DNA of 23,899 nucleotides from Candidatus Poseidoniaceae archaeon (lineage in GTDB: Archaea; Thermoplasmatota; Poseidoniia; Poseidoniales; Poseidoniaceae), in contig JAKUNY010000004.1 in NCBI GenBank assembly GCA_022451765.1, forward strand, positions 4,247-28,145, in the 5' to 3' direction. The position numbers and the translations under genes were made by a program. Positions within the stretch are counted from its first letter, which is position 1, and every line of letters starts with the position of its first letter. The notes under the pieces were generated by a model that searched no databases, was not told the DNA's origin, and saw nothing but the letters and a program-made list of their open reading frames with translations. Positions 17,001-22,714 of the stretch are shown here, one piece after another.

Positions 17001-19282
17001 TACCAAGCCAGGTTTTCGGACCGGTGACAACAAGCAATGAAGTTCCAACTCCTCCTGAATGGGCAACAGCACAACCACTGGACGGTGGCGTTGCAGGCGA
17101 CCTTGAAACAGAGTGGGCGCGATGCAAAGCGATTGATCTCCTCGAAACGCGTATCTACACTTCAACACAGCAAATCACGAATATTTTGGGACTGTCGGTC
17201 GAGGCTTCGGTGTTGCCAACCGAAGGAAACACAACCATCCTCAATCTTGACCCAGGGAGGCCTTACTGGCTTGGATTTACGTGCGTAGATACCACAGGTC
17301 AAGAGGATTTGATGAATGCTACAATCATTGGCCCTGTGGTGCCAACAGGCGGAGTAAACGATGGTATTCCACCAGCGAAACTAGAAAACGTTTGGGCCAT
17401 TGATACACCGGACGATGAAGGTGGCCGTATTACAGTTGGATGGGACACAAGCAGCGCTGATGATTGTGCATATTACGTCGTATACATGCTCACAGGAGTT
17501 GTGTTTGTCACGCAACCGACCTCTGTTGCGGGATTCTCTGAATCAACAATTGTCAACAACTGCGAGGACAATTCAACAATCGTTTCGCAAATTGACGGCC
17601 TGCCATTGACGAATGATTTGGAGTATTACATCGGAGTTGTTGCTTTCGATACATGGTTAAACAGCAACCCCAATGATGTTGAGATTGTGACTGCAACGCC
17701 GATTGACAATTCGAACGGTGCAGCAATGCCCCCGACTCGTATTGAGAGCATTCAAGCATACGATCACCCAGATGATGATGGCACTGCAATCGATGTCGTC
17801 TGGTCAATATCCGATGCAGGAGACTTTAGCAAATATGTGGTTTGGGCTGCAGACAAACCTGTCGATGATATTGGATACCTTTGGAATGCTTACGGAGATG
17901 ACCCCGCAAAATGTGGTTGTGTTGTCATCGATAAGCAGTGGATCGATGAGGACAAAAATCCAATTGAATTGACACTGAACACTGCGCTTTACGGCGCTGT
18001 GGCCCAGGCCGAAGAATTTGGACTCTCAGATACTCCGCAACTCATTCAACCGGGAATTGAATTGTTTGTTACTGTCACAGTTCACGACTTGCAAGGAAAT
18101 GTGTATACTGATTCACTCCTTTCGGCCAGTGTAGTGCCAGTCAATAATTTCGAGGATACAACACCACCACCTCGTCTTGAGAACATCACGTTGAGTGATC
18201 GCCCCAACGACGACGGTATGGCCCTTCACCTCGAATTTGAACTCTCTCCAGCAGGTGACGTCGTTCAATACGAAGTATATGCCGCATCGTGGGCTTTCTC
18301 AAGCGTTGGCATAGGCGCAGACGGGCCGAATGTTCCTTCGTTGATTCTGGACAGGAATCCATCTTTCCCCATCACAATCTCAATGCTTGCTGGAGACATC
18401 GAGGTCCTCCCCGGATTGAAAACATGGGTCACCGTCGTTCCTGTTGATTCATCGGCGAATGCAATCAAAACGGATTTGACAGTTGTCTCAACGCAACCCG
18501 TTGATGACGGAGTTACGGACCCGGGCGGTTATCTCCCCAGTATAGAAGGAATTACACTGATATGGGTGGAAGAAACAAACATCCTTGTCACGTGGAATCA
18601 TTCCAACGATTTGAATGTTAAAGGATACAAAATCCACATTAGTTCTGAGGATTATAGCGATAGTTCGGATGCTACGTATGTCAATCAAACCATCGCAAAT
18701 TCTTTCTTAATCACTAGAGCAGAGTTCTCTGACCTCTCCAACGACTCGGATTGGTACATATCTGTGACAACATTTGACGATGATTTAGAACGGAAATCCG
18801 TAGATGCAAAGAGGATTCCGCCTTTCGACTCCACTGGTCAAGTTGCGGAAGAGACTACCTCAGAGAACAGCCTTGAATCGCTTTTGACAACGCCAAATCT
18901 CCTTGTTGCAGGCCTTGCTATCCTCTCAATCCTCCTCTTACTTGCCATTGTTCGTGGACGAAATTCCAAATCTCAAAAAGACAAGGAGTGGGAAATTCAA
19001 ACTGCCACATGGGGAATTAGTGACGACCCTTGGGATACACCACCCCAGACAACGGTACCTCCTCCGCCAGTCGCCCCGCTCCAGACGGATTCACTGTTTG
19101 ATGCTGCGGATCGAATCGAACGCCAAGACATTGGTCGGGAACAATACGTGTCACAACGGCCCGTCATGAATCCAATTCGAACCCCGGTTGACGAAACTCT
19201 ACTAAACGACCTTAACGTTGAAAATCCACAGAAAAAATCGGAAACCGGTATTGACACATCATTCCTTGACGACTTGTTGTAA
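11015..19282 (+). CDS. Giant surface protein: signal peptide, tandem beta-propellers, FN3-like modules, membrane anchor
   Basis: The product is 2,755 residues. A basic start and hydrophobic core (about 17-36) with cleavage near A41 form a Sec-type signal peptide. Residues 43-190 and about 1770-1900 look like two beta-sandwich domains flanking the propeller region. From about 190 to 1770 runs a long series of roughly 45-residue blades of the form 'LYxGTxxGVxRYDxxxxxW...LPSxxV', such as DGVGRYNLNNNQ, GLTGIGVARWDIANNQW and LWIGTQLGG, resembling two-component-regulator propeller repeats and probably making four or five propellers. Six FN3-like modules follow, starting near 1903, 2014, 2127, 2245, 2390 and 2510. 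One membrane helix (about 2628-2646) precedes a 109-residue cytoplasmic tail with PPPPV and acidic-hydrophobic motifs. Many N-x-S/T sequons suggest glycosylation. The ligand is unknown; adhesion or substrate capture is inferred. An alternative start is ATG 11024. Confidence 0.9.
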   Translation: MLLMSERRGFQAGSRKAVFLTMLMLLASWSVALAGVPLASAHEADDVVSWPLSGSNDTGWVQLDAVLGSDPILSNQATADWVLEFAPGAEISNASLQIHVNGSNGLMIDQPLLVANDIGVNLFDWRGLGALGASDSFDGTNPYSDRLSPNSASGAGWTLPSDAAITELTFEALAPVDPIASFTPVSIPLYDAVQHQSTGQLYLQGETSILVLDANNDPAFIDFYNFDELGSNIAGVAIGPNNNLHVGFENGMFKLISHVDGTVSDGLPDAGFDVALFEVLASGIYVMTNDGALLKLDASNAWNQVISSSSNSWPNPTEVNDLHEQNGILYAATNDGVGRYNLNNNQALSVWGSANVLHSDDVKIIETGGNQLLFASEDNGLARYNWNSGFWLATWSDANWLPSNVVSGIKAFQDTLHIMSGDQLLRYNLTTGVFASSIALNDLNLVESDYNALFAWSPAGDRAPSSMKHVASDGGRLVLIDATMQSNVGREIVLASGPAGADLTDALEHDGILYTAGYSSETIDRFDVASSVWLTPINIGDAVTSLGIAADTIIAGTVTDGLFLIENGSIRTNIPAGQDQTSNSQYIVDIAAVGDCTTTQGCQILFIQDEAAYRADVDSTAVGSATLLTSDYLLTGQVATYGGVGYWSSDEGLLRYDIANDTFLAAWGSTGVNGVDNAPVAVVGDVLHMGLTGYGVARKDLSTGEILTPLNSDNSIMTSDTVYALEGNGNDLWIGTQLGGFIWDGSSMSQLTTVGNDWTRRPSQHFDFELDGNWMYAGTNIGVCRYTPSSGAIDDCLNVYDGMPNWGTYAVGVNSTTVFGGTFSGVGLIDKSSFSGDGEWEATASTDDAIVEIIDDIAYIGLTGIGVARWDIANNQWLSTWTEDNALDNGNEDVTSLIADIRQGYIWVGGQDGFQLLGTANGTEFYDIEKSNSLYAGNGDPFDLTMYGYTMYYHQGGSSDSIYGIDVANFTSITPIDAGQRIGENGGDIASLEILGDTLFASVVSGQGGDQDGSGGIVQYDLPTSTWNTSVLPSGQVDRVTAYQSSSGHTWVSWGELGLEVYSPSGAKLGFWDNLEFPIREIVEYDGLVLFATEDGVERFNETTFSWESTWTPGNGLPNNVGDWVGELWTDGQHLLVGTATFAWWGGFQRGVIGHLDGSTGTWSTVETGQNGIPNGYPMSMSQCCSYVYIGLLNNNGGIVSMDLNSSSVVGSFTTSVLSNGRVAAVACDSVATLYVGYDEDDQGISKYDTVAGLWLPKLTAAANNLPEDPMWLDAMSYSNGKLVVGYDESGGFAIISTRGSVTGQASLQRVGTPVTSVKHTGTEWLIGQAGAASGYSRVDVLGSSGLYTAFELPALVSGNVRSMVSDGTKIWIATESPNGGGQGSAGILQGAFNSSGGIDWEEGWSLPFFTTIQDMLLDGTNIYVSTSGSGLFTLNTTTGSLLRESGSIHNSLGDLDMHVSNGVSTMYVGLLGTFATSAGVQAFDIAAGQFGNGQLLSGQPSDNIQGYAFSPDHVYVATQNGIARWNVTADDWDNPLTTADGLPSSNIEDVKFLSNTLYIASASGLTQYIPATGAINTNTSADGLVGNSVWSIETYSPPTANQAIQVVIGHDGAGSERPGVSILDSSSNGVLSTHRFDQLPSNYVTAVASDYAGLHIATDVGPMVHYDGLSDEFEDGLASFQLPSWPVYRMSSDGTHLMLMGLNAMAIVEAHTEAHSSVKSATVQNPTNVAVGANGFWLTTSDAGLRGWTPASAFDEMESQTARYANPLNIGFNSQFMDISNMTHPGYAIELVSPNEPVLLNASVGQPGVHGLMFQTVPLIMTSPVSNAAVWAQSTKLRYDAVLGLNDSTGIQDGLQLAINNGQLINGTRFVPIKLIAPSNGSIEVRLTYDWVRLDTPVEISDMYDRPDDGGGTLTVEWTLVHDSDFSRYLVYVSDQPWTGLPTDIDLVGRIIDKSESIHSRLRADVTTANGVPLIDGVDYYALVVVEYNDGRYGLPSQVFGPVTTSNEVPTPPEWATAQPLDGGVAGDLETEWARCKAIDLLETRIYTSTQQITNILGLSVEASVLPTEGNTTILNLDPGRPYWLGFTCVDTTGQEDLMNATIIGPVVPTGGVNDGIPPAKLENVWAIDTPDDEGGRITVGWDTSSADDCAYYVVYMLTGVVFVTQPTSVAGFSESTIVNNCEDNSTIVSQIDGLPLTNDLEYYIGVVAFDTWLNSNPNDVEIVTATPIDNSNGAAMPPTRIESIQAYDHPDDDGTAIDVVWSISDAGDFSKYVVWAADKPVDDIGYLWNAYGDDPAKCGCVVIDKQWIDEDKNPIELTLNTALYGAVAQAEEFGLSDTPQLIQPGIELFVTVTVHDLQGNVYTDSLLSASVVPVNNFEDTTPPPRLENITLSDRPNDDGMALHLEFELSPAGDVVQYEVYAASWAFSSVGIGADGPNVPSLILDRNPSFPITISMLAGDIEVLPGLKTWVTVVPVDSSANAIKTDLTVVSTQPVDDGVTDPGGYLPSIEGITLIWVEETNILVTWNHSNDLNVKGYKIHISSEDYSDSSDATYVNQTIANSFLITRAEFSDLSNDSDWYISVTTFDDDLERKSVDAKRIPPFDSTGQVAEETTSENSLESLLTTPNLLVAGLAILSILLLLAIVRGRNSKSQKDKEWEIQTATWGISDDPWDTPPQTTVPPPPVAPLQTDSLFDAADRIERQDIGREQYVSQRPVMNPIRTPVDETLLNDLNVENPQKKSETGIDTSFLDDLL

Positions 19283-19311
19283 TACCGAGATGCTCAAGGC
19301 ATAGTGCGGTA
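19283..19311. other. Imperfect hairpin between the surface protein and pabC
   Basis: Directly after the TAA of the giant gene, TACCG (19283-19287) pairs with CGGTA (19307-19311), and inside it ATGC (19290-19293) pairs with GCAT (19299-19302) around a TCAAG loop. The RNA could fold into a two-part stem. No U-tract follows, so it is not a typical terminator; it may mark the mRNA 3' end or the pabC leader. The stems are short and could be chance. Confidence 0.25.
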
Positions 19312-19321
19312 AGGGCAGTCC

Positions 19322-20080
19322 ATGACCGAGGTCAGCCAGGGTCCTCGCTCGTCGGTTTTTACGACCATGAGATTCTCAAAGCGTCGCGGACTCTTTTTAC
19401 TTGAAAATCATCTGAGTCGATTGGATGCTCATGCTGCAAGGTTGAGAATCGATACAAGAGACATCACTCAAGATTCGATTGTGGAACTTTTGAAAAAAAA
19501 ACCTCCTCAATTCGACGAGGGGCTATTGAGGATCGAATTATCTAGTCAACTGGACATCAATCTGTCATATCGCCCCCTCATTCTTGAGAATGAACGTGTT
19601 GATGGCGTGACTTTTCCTAGCCCAGTTTGGGCAAAGCGTGTCGCTGGGACCAAACATGGAGCATGGGATCCTTATTTTGACGCTCGAGAACATGCAGAAA
19701 ATCTTGGTGCAGATTTGGCTCTGATGGTCCATGAGTACTGCATCGTTGATGCAGACCGCTGTACACCACTCATTCTTGATGAAGATGGAGTGATCTGGCA
19801 CAGCAACTCACCGAATTCCGTTGATTCGATTACGCTCGATGCAATGCGCTCCTCGCTGCTTGCCGCTGGATACCATATACAAACTGGCAAATTGAACGAG
19901 AGACTCGTAGCCCGCTGCGTCGAAGCTGTTGCGGTGGGTAGCGGAGTTGGTGTTTTTGGGATTGATTCCATTGACGGTGAGCCGATTGGTGATGAGGGTT
20001 CTCGGCTTTTTGATCTGTGTGCATCAATTCTTCAAACGAAGTACAATGATGATCAGAATTGGGAGGATGTGTGGACATGA
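19322..20080 (+). CDS. pabC: Aminodeoxychorismate lyase-like PLP enzyme (fold type IV)
   Basis: The product is 252 residues. It would release pyruvate from 4-amino-4-deoxychorismate to give p-aminobenzoate. Family features are the start SSVFTTMRFSKRRGLFLLENHLSRL (10-34), where FETxR and HLxRL are usual; AGTKHGAWDPYFDAREHAENLGAD (108-131) with PLP lysine K111; LILDEDGVIWHSNSPNSV (150-167); and GSGVGVFGIDSIDG (206-219). The position that holds the PLP-contacting glutamate in this family (GxVxE....N) is His160 here, while N165 is kept. The region between that strand and GSGVG is shorter than normal. A branched-chain aminotransferase relative is the alternative, but the next gene is pabBA, with which it shares an ATGA stop/start overlap, and that strongly favours a p-aminobenzoate role. 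Confidence 0.82.
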   Translation: MTEVSQGPRSSVFTTMRFSKRRGLFLLENHLSRLDAHAARLRIDTRDITQDSIVELLKKKPPQFDEGLLRIELSSQLDINLSYRPLILENERVDGVTFPSPVWAKRVAGTKHGAWDPYFDAREHAENLGADLALMVHEYCIVDADRCTPLILDEDGVIWHSNSPNSVDSITLDAMRSSLLAAGYHIQTGKLNERLVARCVEAVAVGSGVGVFGIDSIDGEPIGDEGSRLFDLCASILQTKYNDDQNWEDVWT

Positions 20081-22275
20081 TCACCTTAGAGTCTGCTCGC
20101 CATCAGTTGATTGAACACGGCCTTCTTGGGAACCAAGCCGGTTCTTTTGGTTCATCAGACGAACTCATGTTAATTTCAGCTGGCCCTGCAAGTTATCTTT
20201 CTGAATTTTCTTTGCTTTGTGGGCCTGCGACAACGAGAGTCATTGTTCGGCAACCGTCGAGAGATGATTTACCGAGCGCTGAGAAACACTCTCCTCTTTC
20301 TGGCGAGACAAGAATTGAAGAGGGAATTCAATTCAAGTTTCAAAGAGAAATTTGGAACGGTGAAGCATGGGAAGAAGATTGTTCAATTTTTGATTTTTCA
20401 CTTGCGGATGGTTTGAGAGAATTATGTCCTGCTAGTGAGGTACCTTTTCCAAGTCCCTCCACAAATGAAACCCCTTTCAAGAATCCTTTTTGGGCCGGAG
20501 CATTGGCGTACGATTTGCTGCAAATGACTCAACCGATTCGTTTGCAAAACCTCCCAGAAAAAGATGACCTGCTGTGCGTTTTATGGGAGGTTAATCGATG
20601 CATTGTTCATCTGAAAAATGAGGACAGACTTGTCGTCATGTCGACGGATTCGGAATGGCAAGTGAAATCAGAACGTTGTTTGAAAGATGAACCTCTTCAA
20701 AGTTTTACACCCGAACTGACGTATGGAAAGAGACCAGTCTCGAATTGTACAGATGAAGAACATGAAAACATTGTGAAAACGGTACAGGAATCGATTGTCG
20801 ATGGTCAATTGTATCAATTAAATTACGGACGTTCTTGGGAAGGTGAGATTGCTACAGAGCCTTGGCATGTTTTTTCACATTCTGTTGCATCAAATCCGGC
20901 ACCGTACTCAGGCTTTCTGCACATGGAGGATGAAGGGTTCGCACTCGTTTCAGCATCACCAGAATCCTTGCTTTCAACAGAAGGGGGTGTGATTACAACG
21001 GCCCCGATCAAGGGGACTGCGCCAAGAGGAGCATCCGAGGCAGAGGAATTACTGTTACGCGAAGACATGATATCAGACCAGAAGGAAAGAGCAGAACACC
21101 GCATGTTGGTTGATTTGATGCGGAACGATGTTGGACAAATCGCATACCCGAATCAGGTCTGGGTAGAACGGTTTGATGTTGAGGCATATGCTGAGGTTCA
21201 GCACTTGGTATCAAGAATTAAGGGCAAATTAAAAGAAAACATCGACCTTTTTGACGCAATCGAGAATGTGTTCCCTGGGGGCTCAATCACCGGATGTCCA
21301 CGTACTGTCGTATGTGCGGCAATCGACGAATTGGAACAAAAACCACGTTCCTTCTGGACCGGATCGATGGGTTGGTTTAATCCATTGACAGGTGACTCCT
21401 CATGGAACATTCTCATCCGAACGGCAGAACTCCACAAGAAAGGAAATGTTTGGAATTCGCGAGTGACGGCAGGAGGGGGAATTACGATTGCGTCAAATCC
21501 AAAATCGGAGGTTGCAGAAGCAAAATGGAAGGCAAACGCCCTTTTGCGATCGTGCGGATGGCTTGAAGAGGTCGTTCAGGCCAACCCAGTGAAGAGTCTC
21601 GGAATCCATCCTCTCCCCCTTGAGAGCGAGAAAAAAACCCATCAGGTAAGTGCAACGATCAACACAAAGTCATTCAAGAAAAATGCAGTTCTCCTTGTTG
21701 ACAATTTGGATTCGTTTACCTACAACATTGCTCACGACGTATGTGGCTTAGGACACCATGTGAACATCATCTCTGGACGACGTGAGACACAATACACAGC
21801 TCAACAACTACTGAATGAATTGCAGCCCTCGCACGTCATCCTCGGACCTGGCCCAGGGTGGCCAAATGACAGTCGACTGACAATGGAATTTGCTCAGCTG
21901 TCCCTATCTGGCGATACACCGCCACTGCTCGGGATTTGCCTTGGGCACCAAGCAATCGGTGTGGCATCGGGACTGAGTTTGGTCCCAAGCCCAATTGGGC
22001 CTGTGCATGGCACCCCTGTGAAATGCTTGCACAAAGGCGAGGCTTTGTTTGAGGGATTGGATGAAGTTTCAATGACACGATACAACTCTCTAACTCACCT
22101 TACTGCTGATGTTCGCGAAGAATCAAACCTTATCGTAGATGCAACTGACGATACAAAATCACTGGTTCTCGGGTTCCGTGCGAAAGGGAGACCAGTTTTT
22201 GGGGTTCAGTTCCATCCAGAATCCGTCGGAAGTCAGTTTGGGGGGCGCATCCTTTCAAAATTCCTAGAGTATTGA
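20077..22275 (+). CDS. pabBA: Aminodeoxychorismate synthase, PabB-PabA fusion
   Basis: The product is 732 residues from ATG 20077, with a GGGAGGA ribosome binding site at 20061-20067. It converts chorismate and glutamine to 4-amino-4-deoxychorismate. Residues 1-500 are PabB: a divergent N-lobe to about 225, then the chorismate domain with QLYQLNYGR (244-252), SASPESLLS (292-300), PIKGTAPRG (310-318) whose K312 is the lysine that distinguishes PabB from anthranilate synthase, HRMLVDLMRND (341-351) and FPGGSITGCPR (399-409). A linker (about 500-535) leads to a class I glutamine amidotransferase: LLVDNLDSFTYNI (539-551), ILGPGPGWP (588-596), GICLGHQ with nucleophile C621, and FGVQFHPES with H713 and E715. 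Known eukaryotic fusions are PabA-PabB; here the order is reversed. The upstream pabC gene overlaps by 4 bases. Confidence 0.95.
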   Translation: MITLESARHQLIEHGLLGNQAGSFGSSDELMLISAGPASYLSEFSLLCGPATTRVIVRQPSRDDLPSAEKHSPLSGETRIEEGIQFKFQREIWNGEAWEEDCSIFDFSLADGLRELCPASEVPFPSPSTNETPFKNPFWAGALAYDLLQMTQPIRLQNLPEKDDLLCVLWEVNRCIVHLKNEDRLVVMSTDSEWQVKSERCLKDEPLQSFTPELTYGKRPVSNCTDEEHENIVKTVQESIVDGQLYQLNYGRSWEGEIATEPWHVFSHSVASNPAPYSGFLHMEDEGFALVSASPESLLSTEGGVITTAPIKGTAPRGASEAEELLLREDMISDQKERAEHRMLVDLMRNDVGQIAYPNQVWVERFDVEAYAEVQHLVSRIKGKLKENIDLFDAIENVFPGGSITGCPRTVVCAAIDELEQKPRSFWTGSMGWFNPLTGDSSWNILIRTAELHKKGNVWNSRVTAGGGITIASNPKSEVAEAKWKANALLRSCGWLEEVVQANPVKSLGIHPLPLESEKKTHQVSATINTKSFKKNAVLLVDNLDSFTYNIAHDVCGLGHHVNIISGRRETQYTAQQLLNELQPSHVILGPGPGWPNDSRLTMEFAQLSLSGDTPPLLGICLGHQAIGVASGLSLVPSPIGPVHGTPVKCLHKGEALFEGLDEVSMTRYNSLTHLTADVREESNLIVDATDDTKSLVLGFRAKGRPVFGVQFHPESVGSQFGGRILSKFLEY

Positions 22276-22324
22276 GCGCATGGTTGAAATGACGGTAGTA
22301 ATTGGAGAGGAATGAGGGAAGAAG

Positions 22325-22711
22325 ATGCCAATCTGTCGACTCTGCTCAGGAACTTATCCCCGTGAATTTTTCATCCATGGGAATGGCCCTAATGCACAGG
22401 TTTGCGCCCGATGTGGTGTCAAATATGGTTACATCACTAAAGATGAGGCTGCGAATCTCTACGATGACGCATTGAAATCGGCCCGTCTTAGCACTGTAAC
22501 CCGACGTTACCGCCCCTTCCTGTACCTCACAGTCTTGTGGGGAATCTATATCACGGCAATTCGCGGCGTAGATCCTTGGGGATGGTACATGCTGATTATG
22601 CTCATACTGCTTACCTTAGCCTCAATCGTTCTTTTCTTTACAAGTGCAGCAAGATATTCGAGCAATCTATCTCGCTTAACGCCGGATTATGATCGTCCGA
22701 AAGGTCACTGA
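22325..22711 (+). CDS. Zinc-ribbon protein with two membrane helices
   Basis: The product is 128 residues. The N-terminus has C4-x2-C7 and C27-x2-C30 (MPICRLCSGTYP, then VCARCGVKYG), a four-cysteine zinc ribbon. A basic linker (KSARLSTVTRRYRP) leads to two membrane helices at about 65-80 and 86-108 and a polar tail. The ribbon and linker are probably cytoplasmic. The function is unknown; ribbon plus membrane hairpin is common in small archaeal proteins that may scaffold or bind nucleic acid at the membrane. It starts 49 bases after pabBA with a GAGGGAAGAAG ribosome binding site, so it may be a fourth gene of that unit. It ends 3 bases before the stop of the convergent GTPase. Confidence 0.72.
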   Translation: MPICRLCSGTYPREFFIHGNGPNAQVCARCGVKYGYITKDEAANLYDDALKSARLSTVTRRYRPFLYLTVLWGIYITAIRGVDPWGWYMLIMLILLTLASIVLFFTSAARYSSNLSRLTPDYDRPKGH

Positions 22712-22714
22712 ATC

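Noticed and set aside
20077..22275. Anthranilate synthase TrpEG instead of PabBA
   Set aside because: Lysine in PIKGT and the overlapping pabC gene point to aminodeoxychorismate synthase; TrpE has alanine at that position.
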